Shown: positions 31,538 to 40,090, counted from the stretch's first letter. The stretch: DNA of 40,090 nt from Acidimicrobiaceae bacterium (GCA_009843735.1 VYCW01000076.1:1-40090), one strand, 5' to 3'. Translations and numbers: made by a program. The notes: a model not told the origin generated them from the sequence alone.

Positions 31538-32428
31538 CTAGCCGCTCTCGCAGCCGGTGTCGAGCATCACCTGGGGTAGGCGCCCCGACTTGAAGGCCCG
31601 CACCGCCCCCTCCGAGACGTTGAAGACCACCCGGTAGTTCCGGTCGCCCGGGTCGCTGGGAACGAAGACGAGGTCGACGGTCCCGTCGACCCGCACCTGC
31701 CGCTCGATCGAATCGCCGAAGAGGTCGGTGACCATGGTCTCGGGCGATCCCACGCCCACGCCGGACCGGGTGGTGATGGGCCCTCCGTTGATGTCGACCC
31801 GCTCGATCGTGCCCTGGTGCACAAGGAAGACGATGCCCTCGGGGGCGTCGTGGGGCACCACGTGGTAGCAGGATCCCGTCGGACCGGCCGGCACGAGCAC
31901 GGTTCCGGCCGCTTCCTGGGCCTCTGCCGCCGTCATGCCGAAGTGCACCGTGTCGAGACCCACGGTCGACACGGTCGACCCGTTGCTCAGCGTCGGCGGG
32001 CCGTATTGATCCGGGTTGTCGGGCGGAACGGTCGTGATCGTGGTGGTAGTGGCCGCAACGGTGGTGGTTGGCCCGGTCGTCGTGGTGGTCGCGGCCAGAG
32101 TCGTGGTGGTCTCGTCGGCGGTCGCGGCGCTTGGCTCAGGGGCGTCCTCGGTGCCGCTGCCGGTGGCGCCATCGCCGGTCGCGGCTGGCTCGCTGGGTTC
32201 CGTGGCCGTGGCCGGTTCTTCGGTGTTGTCGGTGGAGCCTTCCGTCGTGCCGTCCTCCTCAGAGTCACGTCCGAGCCACCAGATGAGCCCGCCGACGACC
32301 AGGATGACCAAAGCCACCGCGATCAGGATCGCCGACCATCTGGGGCTGCGTCGCTCGGCCGCGCCGGGCCAGAACGGGCCTTGATCCCTGGGCAGCTCCT
32401 GGGGCTCCGGGTTCCACTCCACGGTCAT
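31538..32428 (-). CDS. Single-helix cell-surface protein with Thr-rich linker
   Basis: A 296-aa protein. A Pro-rich cytoplasmic start is followed by one helix (about residues 33-54), an acidic Ser/Thr/Glu stretch and a Thr-rich segment (TTTTLAATTTTTGPTTTVAA), typical of extended or O-glycosylated actinobacterial linkers. The C-terminal 140 residues form a folded domain starting GLDTVHFGMTAAEAQEAAG and containing TGSCYHVVPHD and a final Cys, a pattern like small beta-rich lipoprotein domains. Function unknown. ATG 32428 is used; two TTG codons 12 and 15 nt upstream, next to AGGGG, are alternatives. Confidence 0.7.
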   Translation of the reverse strand: MTVEWNPEPQELPRDQGPFWPGAAERRSPRWSAILIAVALVILVVGGLIWWLGRDSEEDGTTEGSTDNTEEPATATEPSEPAATGDGATGSGTEDAPEPSAATADETTTTLAATTTTTGPTTTVAATTTTITTVPPDNPDQYGPPTLSNGSTVSTVGLDTVHFGMTAAEAQEAAGTVLVPAGPTGSCYHVVPHDAPEGIVFLVHQGTIERVDINGGPITTRSGVGVGSPETMVTDLFGDSIERQVRVDGTVDLVFVPSDPGDRNYRVVFNVSEGAVRAFKSGRLPQVMLDTGCESG

Positions 32429-32536
32429 GGAGGCTACCAACAACCCCTGTCGGTCAGTTATGCACGGCTGAGTGGCTCACCCTGGAACCGACCACCTCAG
32501 AGACCATGGCCACGGTCCCTGCTCGGGTCGACTCGG

Positions 32537-32609
32537 TGGGCCGCCCGGGGCTCGAACCCGGCACCTTGAGATTAAAAGTCTCCTGCTCTACCCGATGAGC
32601 TAGCGGCCC
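32537..32609 (-). tRNA. tRNA-Lys (anticodon UUU)
   Basis: A complete 73-nt cloverleaf on the minus strand. The acceptor stem GGGCCGC/GCGGCCC pairs fully, the D stem is GCTC/GAGC and the T stem CCGGG/CCCGG encloses TTCGAGC. The anticodon loop is CTTTTAA, giving anticodon UUU for lysine. The first anticodon-stem pair (G27-A43) is a mismatch. The discriminator is A73; the 3' CCA is not encoded (CCG follows). Confidence 0.96.
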
Positions 32610-32650
32610 GCTTCCATTGTGGCAGCCGCCCTGACCAACGGCGCGCCGGC

Positions 32651-32690
32651 TACCGCTCTTGTTCGCTGCGCTCGGCGACCGCTCGGCCGC
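32651..32690 (-). repeat. Dispersed repeat copy 5 (diverged)
   Basis: On the minus strand it ends AGCGCAGCGAACAAGAGCGG, identical to the right half of copies 1 and 2, while the left half has diverged. It lies between the tRNA-Lys 5' end and the stop of the S51-like gene, just downstream of that stop. Confidence 0.7.
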
Positions 32691-32715
32691 TAGGTCCAGG
32701 TCCTAGGTCTAGGTC
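32690..32715. repeat. Short tandem CTAGGTC-type repeats at a gene end
   Basis: CTAGGTC, CAGGTC, CTAGGTC and TAGGTC follow one another at 32690-32715. The stop codon of the S51-like gene (TAG on the minus strand, 32709-32711) lies within them. Confidence 0.6.
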
Positions 32716-33398
32716 CCTGCGGTCGGCCGGGCCGGCAAGGTCACCGGACCGCCGCCTTGACGGGCTTCGACCGTGCCGCCCAGCAGGGTCCAGTCCTCGG
32801 GCCGCGACGAGGACGCCAACTCCGGAGGCGAGGCCGTCGACTGCACGGCCGCGCCCGACTCCAGTGCCATGAACAGGGCCGACTCACCGACCATGCCGCG
32901 GAGGCGGCGGCGACGGTCCCTGGGCCAGTTCTCCCAACCCGCGGCCACCACGATCCCGCCGTAGAGACCCAGGCCGACGGTGAGCGCACCGCCGCGGTCG
33001 TCCACCATCGAAGCGCAGACTGCGGCCGCGGTCGCTCCGGACCAGACCACATCGGCGCCGCGGCGGTGAGCTTCCACGATGGCATCCAGCAGAGGGGTGG
33101 CCTTGGCTGCGCCCACGAAGTGAGCGGGGGACCCGTCCAGCACGAGCACGCCGTCGCAGTCGGCGATCGGCGCGAACACGGCCGGGTCCAGCGAGTCGGA
33201 CCGGCGCACGGCCTTCACCACGGCGTGCTCCACCGAGAGTTCACCGGCCCAGGCGCCGATCCGGGACTCCACCGCGTCGGGCCGTCGGTACGCGGCGGCC
33301 AGCGTCACCACCGCGACCAGGCCGCAGCCGTCCAGTGCCCGGCCAGCCGCGGTGCTTGCGTCCAGCTCGCGGCCCCCGGCCAGAACCACCCGAGTCAT
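32709..33398 (-). CDS. Peptidase S51/cyanophycinase-like protein
   Basis: A 229-aa protein with features of the S51 peptidase group in the class I glutamine-amidotransferase-like fold: a Rossmann start MTRVVLAGGREL, DGVLVLDGSPAHF, and a nucleophile-elbow-like ADVVWSGATAAAVCASM with Ser as candidate nucleophile, then an acidic/basic stretch LRGMVGESALFMALESG resembling the cyanophycinase end. The usual GTSAG elbow is changed to WSGATA, so activity is uncertain. ATG 33398 overlaps the stop of the methyltransferase-like gene (ATGA). Substrate unknown. Confidence 0.6.
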   Translation of the reverse strand: MTRVVLAGGRELDASTAAGRALDGCGLVAVVTLAAAYRRPDAVESRIGAWAGELSVEHAVVKAVRRSDSLDPAVFAPIADCDGVLVLDGSPAHFVGAAKATPLLDAIVEAHRRGADVVWSGATAAAVCASMVDDRGGALTVGLGLYGGIVVAAGWENWPRDRRRRLRGMVGESALFMALESGAAVQSTASPPELASSSRPEDWTLLGGTVEARQGGGPVTLPARPTAGT

Positions 33399-33877
33399 GT
33401 CCGGACGGGTGTCTCGCGCCGAGCGCGGATCTCTACGTAGCGCCGCCACCGCGCCGGCGCCGACACCAGTTCGCGGCGGTGGAGGTCAGCAACGGTGAAG
33501 CCGCCGGCGCGCAGGGCCGACACCACGTCGCGCCCGGCTTGGTCCGGGCTCGGCCGCCGGCGGCGGCGCCCGGTGTTGCCCGACCCCGACGGCTCGATCA
33601 TGAGGATCCATCCGTCGTCGGCCAGCAGCAGCTCCAGAGCGGCCACAAAGTCGTCGAGGTCGGCCACTTCGGGGGTGCGCATGAACGACAGGATCGTGTC
33701 GTAGCGGGCGCGGCGCGAGCACTCTGCCCGCACGGTCTCCTCCACGCCGCCGGCGGCAAGTTCGAGCACGCGGCCCGCCGCGGAGGCCGCCACCGCCCGC
33801 CAGCGCCCGCCGAGAGCGTCGAGTACCGCCGGCGGCACCGGACCGCCGTTCGGGCCCTGTCCGGCGGCGATCACCAT
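33395..33877 (-). CDS. Class I SAM-dependent methyltransferase-like protein
   Basis: A 160-aa protein, short for a methyltransferase. The SAM-site region GRVLELAAGGVEETV and the later YDTILSFMRTPEVADLDDF followed by LLADDGWILMIEPSGSG match the beta-strand order of the fold. It could also be a degenerate member, since the first glycine loop is atypical. ATG 33877 has TAGGTT exactly 6 nt upstream. It is divergent from aat by only 23 nt, with overlapping promoter boxes, and is coupled to the S51-like gene downstream. Confidence 0.65.
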   Translation of the reverse strand: MVIAAGQGPNGGPVPPAVLDALGGRWRAVAASAAGRVLELAAGGVEETVRAECSRRARYDTILSFMRTPEVADLDDFVAALELLLADDGWILMIEPSGSGNTGRRRRRPSPDQAGRDVVSALRAGGFTVADLHRRELVSAPARWRRYVEIRARRETPVRT

Positions 33878-33883
33878 CTCTTC

Positions 33884-33889
33884 AACCTA
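33884..33889 (-). promoter_or_regulatory. Putative -10 box (TAGGTT) for the methyltransferase-like gene
   Basis: TAGGTT on the minus strand ends 6 nt before ATG 33877. It shares two bases with the -10 box of aat on the other strand. Confidence 0.45.
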
Positions 33890-33893
33890 CTCT
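33888..33893 (+). promoter_or_regulatory. Putative -10 box (TACTCT) for aat
   Basis: TACTCT ends 7 nt before GTG 33901 and overlaps the divergent box at 33884-33889, so the two promoters probably exclude one another. Confidence 0.45.
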
Positions 33894-33900
33894 TTCAGGG

Positions 33901-34632
33901 GTGCCCGCCGACGCGGGGCGCTCGCCCCTCCCTGGACTCCGAGCCGGCGAGCGCGAGGGGCGCCACGGCCAGTCCGATGGGCTGCCGGCGTGCCGATGGA
34001 CGTTCCCGCACCCCTCGGCCGGCGACGAGGCCGGGCTGGTGGCCGTGGGCGCGGACCTGGAGCCGCCCACACTGATCGCGGCCTACAGCCGCGGGCTGTT
34101 CCCGATGCCGCTGAGACCCGGCGGGCGTATCGGCTGGTGGTCGCCGCCCGAGCGGGGCGTCCTGGAGCCGGAGCGGCTGATCGTCCGTCGATCGCTGCGA
34201 CAGGCCTGCCGCCGCTACGAGATCACGGTCGACACCGCCTTCGCCGAGGTCGTGGAGGGATGCGCGGACCCGGCACGGCCCCATGGCTGGATCGACGAGC
34301 AGATGCGGACCGCCTATGTGCGACTGCACCGGGAGGGCTTCGCTCACAGCGTCGAGGCGTGGAGCGGCGGTGAGCTGGCCGGCGGGCTGTACGGGGTGGC
34401 CCTCGGAGGGCTGTTCGCCGGAGAGTCGATGTTCTTCCGGTCCAGGGACGCCTCGAAGGCGGCACTGGTGGCCCTCGCCGCCGGCCTCCGGGACGGGCGG
34501 CCGAGACTGATCGACGTCCAGTGGGCCACGCCGCACCTGCGCTCGCTGGGCGTGAGCGCGATCCCCCGCCAGGACTACCTGCAGCGTCTACGAGAGCTGC
34601 TCGCCTCCCCGCCCCCTGCGCTGTTCGGGTGA
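33901..34632 (+). CDS. aat: Leucyl/phenylalanyl-tRNA-protein transferase
   Basis: A 243-aa enzyme that adds Leu or Phe from aminoacyl-tRNA to N-terminal Arg or Lys, marking proteins for ClpAP(S) degradation. Family signatures are FPHPSAGDEAGLVAVGADLEP, YSRGLFPMPLRPGGRIGWWSP, GWIDEQMRTAYVRLHREGFAHS, GGLYGVALGGLFAGESMF and LIDVQWATPHLRSLG. GTG 33901 is the only start ahead of the conserved region and has TACTCT 7 nt upstream. The first 38 residues are not conserved. It converges on accE with 4 nt between stops. Confidence 0.93.
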   Translation: MPADAGRSPLPGLRAGEREGRHGQSDGLPACRWTFPHPSAGDEAGLVAVGADLEPPTLIAAYSRGLFPMPLRPGGRIGWWSPPERGVLEPERLIVRRSLRQACRRYEITVDTAFAEVVEGCADPARPHGWIDEQMRTAYVRLHREGFAHSVEAWSGGELAGGLYGVALGGLFAGESMFFRSRDASKAALVALAAGLRDGRPRLIDVQWATPHLRSLGVSAIPRQDYLQRLRELLASPPPALFG

Positions 34633-34636
34633 TCTC

Positions 34637-34839
34637 TCAGGCCCAGCCGCCGTAGCTCTCGCGCGTCCGCCAGGGACGGCCCGCGTAGCGCCAGCGGGGC
34701 GAGGGTGGCGGCATGGCCGCCGCCCCGAGACGGGGCCAGAGCTCGGACTGCAGGGCCTCGACGGCTGCGACGATGGCGGACCGCTCCGCATCGGTCGGCT
34801 CTGGAGTGATCGACACGATCTGGAACCCTTCCGCCGCGG

Positions 34840-34843
<4 letters not shown>
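34637..34843 (-). CDS. accE: Acyl-CoA carboxylase epsilon subunit
   Basis: A 68-aa protein of the AccE/PccE type: N-terminal [25 protein letters not shown] and a C-terminal [20 protein letters not shown], the Arg/Trp-rich end typical of the family. In actinobacteria this small subunit stabilises the carboxyltransferase and its complex with the biotinylated alpha subunit. GTG 34843 overlaps the stop of the beta-subunit gene (GTGA), so the pair is coupled. The alpha subunit is not in this window. Confidence 0.88.
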
Positions 34844-36396
<1,553 letters not shown>

Positions 36397-36404
36397 GACC
36401 CCGA

Positions 36405-36410
36405 AGGCTA
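36405..36410 (-). promoter_or_regulatory. Putative -10 box (TAGCCT) for the carboxylase operon
   Basis: TAGCCT on the minus strand ends 8 nt before GTG 36396, which supports that start over ATG 36381. Confidence 0.45.
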
Positions 36411-36442
36411 CCGGCGGCTCGGCACGGGCCGGGAGCCTCACC

Positions 36443-36448
36443 TACCCT
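36443..36448 (+). promoter_or_regulatory. Putative -10 box (TACCCT) for the OYE-family gene
   Basis: TACCCT ends 8 nt before GTG 36457. No ribosome site is seen in between. Confidence 0.45.
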
Positions 36449-36456
36449 GTGCTGCC

Positions 36457-37677
36457 GTGGCTGCCGGCGCTCCCTACCTGGAACCCGGCAGGATCGGTTC
36501 GCTGACGCTCAAGAACCGGCTGGTCAGAGCGTCGACCTCCGAGACGATGGCCGCGCCCGACGGCGCCGGAACGCCGGCACTGGCCAACCTCTATGGCACG
36601 CTGGCCGCCGGCGGCGCCGGGCTGCTCCTCACGGGCCACATCTATGTGGAGCCCCGCGGCCAGGCCAGCGCCAACCAGCCCGGCCTCTACGACGACCGCC
36701 TCGTCGAGTCGATGGTCCAGGTCACTGAGGCAGTGCACGCCCGCGGGGGCCGGATCTTCGCCGAGATCGGACACGCCGGCAGCCAGACGATGCTGCCCGA
36801 GGTCGGGCCGATCGCTCCGTCGCCGACAGCCAACGAGATGTACGGGCTGCAGCCCCGCGAGGCGACGCCGGAGGACATCACCGACGTGATCGCCGCGTTC
36901 GGGCACGCGGCCCGGCGGGCCCGGGAAGCCGGTTTCGACGGCGTTCACATCCACGGCGGCAACGGCTACCTGATCTCAGAGTTCTCCTCTCCGATCACCA
37001 ACGTGCGCACCGACGGATGGGGTGGCGACGCCGAGCGCCGCGGCCGGTTCGTGCTGGCCGTGTACGACGCGGTGCGCCGCGCGGTGGGCGACGACTATTG
37101 CGTGACGGCCCGCATCGGGATCGGCGATTCCATACCGGGCGGCCTTGAGGCCTCCGAGAGCGTGGAGCGGGTGGGTCTGCTGGCCGAGCGTGGGCTGGAC
37201 GCGGTGGAGGTGTCCTACGGGATCATGAAGAGCTATCTCGAGAACATCCGCACCTACGTCGCGGTCGGCGCGGCCCAGGCGGCCAGGAACGGGCTCGTGC
37301 AGCGGCTCGTCAAGCCGGAGGGGCCCGAGGCCTACTACCGCCACTTCGCTAGAGCCGTGAAGGAGGCGGTGGACATCCCGGTGATCCTCGTAGGGGGGAT
37401 CCGGACGACCCAGACGATGGCCGACGTGATCAGCTCGGGAGATGCCGACTTCCTCGCCATGTCACGGCCGTTCATCCGCGAGCCCGATCTGGTCAACAAG
37501 CTGGCCGCAGGGCGGACCGGCACCGTCGAGTGCGTGTCCTGCAACATGTGCCTCGTCCACGACGGGTTCGATCCGCTCCGCTGCTGGCGCACCAGCCCCG
37601 CCGCGGTGGCCGCCCACGTCTACACCCACCACATCCGCGGCCGCCTCCCCAGGAGGTTCCGTTCGGAGCGGGACTGA
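36457..37677 (+). CDS. NADH:flavin oxidoreductase, Old Yellow Enzyme family, with Fe-S-type cysteine motif
   Basis: A 406-aa TIM-barrel flavoenzyme. Family marks are IGSLTLKNRLVRASTSE, AGFDGVHIHGGNGYLISEFSSP (active-site His pair region), RRGRFVLAVYDAVRRAVG and the FMN phosphate region VGGIRT / DFLAMSRPFIREPDL. Near the end C359, C362, C365 and C376 (CVSCNMC plus a later Cys) resemble the [4Fe-4S] motif of 2,4-dienoyl-CoA reductase-like members, though spacing is x2-x2-x10 rather than x2-x3-x11. The NAD(P)H-binding domains of those larger enzymes are absent. The substrate is probably an activated alkene, not defined. Start GTG has a TACCCT box 8 nt upstream. Confidence 0.88.
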   Translation: MAAGAPYLEPGRIGSLTLKNRLVRASTSETMAAPDGAGTPALANLYGTLAAGGAGLLLTGHIYVEPRGQASANQPGLYDDRLVESMVQVTEAVHARGGRIFAEIGHAGSQTMLPEVGPIAPSPTANEMYGLQPREATPEDITDVIAAFGHAARRAREAGFDGVHIHGGNGYLISEFSSPITNVRTDGWGGDAERRGRFVLAVYDAVRRAVGDDYCVTARIGIGDSIPGGLEASESVERVGLLAERGLDAVEVSYGIMKSYLENIRTYVAVGAAQAARNGLVQRLVKPEGPEAYYRHFARAVKEAVDIPVILVGGIRTTQTMADVISSGDADFLAMSRPFIREPDLVNKLAAGRTGTVECVSCNMCLVHDGFDPLRCWRTSPAAVAAHVYTHHIRGRLPRRFRSERD

Positions 37678-37695
37678 CGCAGCGGCGCACGTCAT

Positions 37696-37701
37696 TAGCC
37701 T
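37696..37701 (+). promoter_or_regulatory. Putative -10 box (TAGCCT) for the PNPOx-like gene
   Basis: TAGCCT ends 6 nt before GTG 37708, although the upstream gene on the same strand ends only 30 nt earlier, so the gene may have its own promoter. Confidence 0.4.
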
Positions 37702-37707
37702 CTCAGC

Positions 37708-38412
37708 GTGACGCAGGACTCGAACGACTTCGGGGGAGCTCCGTCGGCCCGCACCAGGGTTCGGCGGGGGGCGCCCCGGGCCCGGTACGGCCATGACGAC
37801 GTGCTCGGCATCCTTGACGCCGGGCTGATCGCGCATGTGGGGGTGACCACCGAGGACGGGCCGCTGGTGCTCCCCATGGCCTACGGGCGCGACGACGACC
37901 GGCTCTACCTGCACGGCGCGGCCGCCAACCACCTCCTCAACACCGGCGAGGGCCATGAGGTCTGCGTCACCGTCACCCATCTCGACGGGCTGGTGATGGC
38001 CCGCACGCCGTTCCACAACTCGATGAACTATCGGTCGGTGGTGGTCCGGGGCCGGGCTACCAGGATCCTCGACGAGCCGCGCCGGCTCTACGCCCTCAAG
38101 CTGGTCACCGACCACGTGGTGGCCCACTGGGACTCCGTCCGGCCGCCGTCGCCGCCGGATCTGCGCAAGACGATGGTGCTGGAGCTTCCGCTGGCCGAGG
38201 CGTCGGCCAAGGTCCGGGCCGGCGACCCCGTCGACGAGCCCGACGACATCGCCGGCCCCTGGTGGGCCGGGGTGGTGCCGATCACCACCCGCTTCGAGGC
38301 ACCGATCACCTCCGCGGACCTAACCAGCGGCGCGGAGACCCCGCCGGCGATAGCCGCCCTGGAGGACCTAACCCCCGACGAGCGCCCGGCCTCGGAGCCC
38401 GATCTGAGTTGA
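37708..38412 (+). CDS. Pyridoxamine 5'-phosphate oxidase-family (flavin-binding) protein
   Basis: A 234-aa protein of the PNPOx-like split-barrel fold, closest in pattern to the FMN-binding Pyridox_ox_2/NimA-like group: LDAGLIAHVGVTTEDGPLVLPMAYGRDDDRLYLHG, CVTVTHLDGLVMARTPFHNSMNYRSVVVRG, and LRKTMVLELPLAEASAKVRAGDP followed by WAGVVPI. These proteins usually bind flavin and reduce small molecules; the substrate is unknown. The last 40 residues are Pro/Glu-rich and likely flexible. GTG 37708 has a TAGCCT box 6 nt upstream. It converges on the lipoprotein gene with 12 nt between stops. Confidence 0.87.
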   Translation: MTQDSNDFGGAPSARTRVRRGAPRARYGHDDVLGILDAGLIAHVGVTTEDGPLVLPMAYGRDDDRLYLHGAAANHLLNTGEGHEVCVTVTHLDGLVMARTPFHNSMNYRSVVVRGRATRILDEPRRLYALKLVTDHVVAHWDSVRPPSPPDLRKTMVLELPLAEASAKVRAGDPVDEPDDIAGPWWAGVVPITTRFEAPITSADLTSGAETPPAIAALEDLTPDERPASEPDLS

Positions 38413-38424
38413 TCAGGCTCGACG

Positions 38425-39732
38425 TTAGGTCTCCTCGCACACGACGTCGCGGTGGCCGTACTCCTCGCTGTGGACATACTCGCACCCTTCAGGTGCGCAA
38501 GTATTCGCGCCCGCGTTGGCGTACTCGTGTGGGTTGGCATCGAGGTCGGCCCGAAACTCTTCACACCCCGACAAGGAGGGCTCGTACACCTCCGAGGTGG
38601 CGTAGTCGTCGTCGCCCTCTAGCAGGTCTTCGTCGATGATGGCGTCGGGCGGCGGGGCCTCCACGCTGATGTCGGCGTCGTAGTCGTAGAACTCGATGTT
38701 GATCAGGCTCGACGGGATCTCCGGGCCGGCATCGCCGCCCGCGAGACTGGCGAACATCGACGCCAGGTCGAACGACAGGCGCCGGATCAAGCTCTCGTCG
38801 TCGATCCACACCTCCACCTCGAAGTCTGCGTCGAGGAAGCCGAAGATCTGGTCCAGCCCCTCCGCGAACGGGTCCGAGGCAGTGTCGTCGAAGGCGCCCC
38901 CGCCGGTGGCGTCCTCGTCATCGGGCTCCATGCCCATGGCCTCCCCGGCCAGGTCGAGCAGAGACACCAGGAAGCGCACTCTGGTGGTCTCGACCCCTCG
39001 CACGTCCTCGCGCCCGACGATCTCCGCTTCGCGGCCGGCCTCGACGAAGGTACCGGTGTCGCCCAGCGGGTCGCAGTCCTCGAAGGGCTCATCGATCGCC
39101 TGGGGAAAGATGCACATCACCCCGCCGGCCGACTGCATCGGCGCCATCAGCGGGTCGCCGATGGGCCCTGGCACGAACCAGGCCTCGTCGACACCCAGTT
39201 CCGCCAGCGTCTCTCCGGTGGCCGGTGGCCTCACGTAGGCCACGCCGTCCACGTACCGCATCTCGGCCTCGGCGCCGCCCGGGAACTCGGGGTCCATGCC
39301 GGGGGGAATCTCGATCACCGCCGCGAGATCGCCGTCGGCGTCGGACTCGAAGCTCGTGGAGAACGCGAGGCCCGGAGCGAACTCGATGGTCGCCTCGCCG
39401 CGGACCGATCGCCCTTCGAGGTCCGTCGTTGCCGAGGCCAGCAGGGCCCCGGCATCGGCCGGCGCCGCGCCCGCACCGTCACCGGCCGGTGCGGCCTCGT
39501 CAGGGTCGACGGATTCCGCCGGGGCCGCGGTGCTGGTGGTCACGTCGCCGCTCGTTTCGGCGCCGGTTGTGTCGGCCGGTTCTTCCGGTGCGGCTGACGT
39601 CGCGGGATCCGGTTCGGCCGCGACCGTCGTCTCCGGATCGTCGACACTGCCGGTCGTGGAGGCGTCTCCGCAGGCCGCGGCCAGCAGGGCCACCGCCAGC
39701 ACCACTGTCCCGACAACTCGTGTCCGCAACAT
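38425..39732 (-). CDS. Large secreted lipoprotein, LppX/LolA-like
   Basis: A 435-aa protein with a clear lipoprotein signal, VVLAVALLAAAC, making C21 the lipidated residue. A long acidic Thr/Ala/Pro-rich linker runs to about residue 95. The central domain (LASATTDLEGRSVRGEATIEF, MRYVDGVAYVRP, GVDEAWFVPG, then an FEVEVWIDDESLIRRLSFDL strand pair) resembles LppX/LprG-type or LolA-like lipid-binding domains of actinobacteria. A Cys-rich C-terminus (four Cys in the last 45 residues, in GCEEF, NTCAPEGCEY and VVCEE) is an unusual addition. ATG 39732 has GGGAGG 5 nt upstream. Lipid binding is inferred, not shown. Confidence 0.75.
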   Translation of the reverse strand: MLRTRVVGTVVLAVALLAAACGDASTTGSVDDPETTVAAEPDPATSAAPEEPADTTGAETSGDVTTSTAAPAESVDPDEAAPAGDGAGAAPADAGALLASATTDLEGRSVRGEATIEFAPGLAFSTSFESDADGDLAAVIEIPPGMDPEFPGGAEAEMRYVDGVAYVRPPATGETLAELGVDEAWFVPGPIGDPLMAPMQSAGGVMCIFPQAIDEPFEDCDPLGDTGTFVEAGREAEIVGREDVRGVETTRVRFLVSLLDLAGEAMGMEPDDEDATGGGAFDDTASDPFAEGLDQIFGFLDADFEVEVWIDDESLIRRLSFDLASMFASLAGGDAGPEIPSSLINIEFYDYDADISVEAPPPDAIIDEDLLEGDDDYATSEVYEPSLSGCEEFRADLDANPHEYANAGANTCAPEGCEYVHSEEYGHRDVVCEET

Positions 39733-39851
39733 CGCTGCCTCCCGGAGGGCGTCGCCCGCCAGCAACCTCCTGTGCCGGCGGGCCGCGCTCACTTCTGCTG
39801 ACGATACAGACCGATCCATGGCCGCCACCGGCTCCAGGATTTCGCCCGGAG

Positions 39852-40090
39852 TCAACCGGCCGGACTCGGCGGGTGCGGCGCGTTCACGTGGACCGTGATG
39901 ATCTCGAGTTCGTGGTACTGCTGGTGGAGCACGGACGTCGCGTAGTGCTGTAGCAGCCGCAGCGAGACGTCGCGCTCGACCGGCCTGTCCGTGGTCGGCT
40001 CGTCGAGCACGGCCAGCCGGTCCTCGATGTTCTCTCCCCGGGCCGCGGCCACGAACTCGAGCACGGCCCGCCCGTCCTGCTTGCTGGCGG
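39852..40090 (-). CDS. 3' part of an unidentified gene entering from the right edge
   Basis: An open minus-strand frame runs from the window edge to a stop at 39852, giving 78 or more C-terminal residues with LEFVAAARGENIEDRLAVLDEP, VERDVSLRLLQHYATSVLHQQYHELEIITVHVN and a Pro-rich end. GTG 40064 is an in-frame candidate start, but coding-like sequence continues upstream of it, so the gene probably begins outside the window. I recognise no family. It lies 119 nt upstream of the lipoprotein gene on the same strand. Confidence 0.55.
   Translation of the reverse strand, partial: ASKQDGRAVLEFVAAARGENIEDRLAVLDEPTTDRPVERDVSLRLLQHYATSVLHQQYHELEIITVHVNAPHPPSPAG

Noticed and set aside
19399-32690. Dispersed repeats as CRISPR or as insertion-sequence remnants with a transposase
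   Set aside because: Copies are kilobases apart, carry no transposase frame and have no long terminal inverted repeats; they are kept as a separate small repeat family.

Overview
The window is GC-rich bacterial DNA with actinobacterial hallmarks: a mycothiol glycosyltransferase gene (mshA) beside a YbjN-like gene and a histidine phosphatase gene, an acyl-CoA carboxylase beta subunit followed by a tiny epsilon subunit, many GTG starts, and many start codons sitting 6-9 nt downstream of a TANNNT box, as expected for leaderless mRNAs. A high-GC actinobacterium outside the mycobacterial/Streptomyces mainstream (Acidimicrobiia-like) is my best guess. That rank is an inference, not something the sequence proves.

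Layout. 1-1000 (minus): a gene fragment, a four-helix membrane protein and a STAS-domain anti-anti-sigma-like protein. 1223-2878 (plus): a CPA2 cation/proton antiporter with a CBS pair. 2893-25353 (minus) is one long respiratory block. Read in the direction of transcription it is: a 3-TM membrane protein, a 2x[4Fe-4S] ferredoxin, split cytochrome b (b6-like, then subunit IV-like), a Rieske protein, a membrane-anchored diheme cytochrome c, a 341-aa membrane protein of unknown function, the complete 14-gene complex I operon nuoA-N, and a PhyH-type oxygenase. 25624-28891: YbjN-like protein, mshA and a MoaD/ThiS-like carrier (minus), then a histidine phosphatase and a YgjP-like metallopeptidase (plus). 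28909-33877: small hypothetical proteins, DUF2237, a membrane cyclophilin with a 59-aa membrane partner, two cell-surface proteins, tRNA-Lys(UUU), an S51-like protein and a methyltransferase-like protein. 33901-40090: Aat transferase, accD/accE, an OYE-family flavoenzyme, a PNPOx-like protein, a large lipoprotein and a fragment.

How it works together. NADH is oxidised by complex I (NuoA-N), which reduces a quinone, presumably menaquinone. The quinol is then oxidised by a cytochrome b6f-like Rieske/cytochrome b complex encoded immediately upstream in the same direction, passing electrons to the diheme cytochrome c. The cytochrome b keeps the Cys that carries heme c-i (c-n) in b6f-type complexes. 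The dedicated ferredoxin and two uncharacterised membrane proteins may be extra subunits.

The most unusual structural feature is a dispersed short repeat (about 40-70 nt core, five recognisable copies in both orientations). At three sites it lies between exact short direct repeats (15, 8 and 6 nt) that include or abut the stop codon of the upstream gene. This looks like insertion of a small, apparently non-coding element at gene ends. A further 42-nt duplication lies between nuoD and nuoE.
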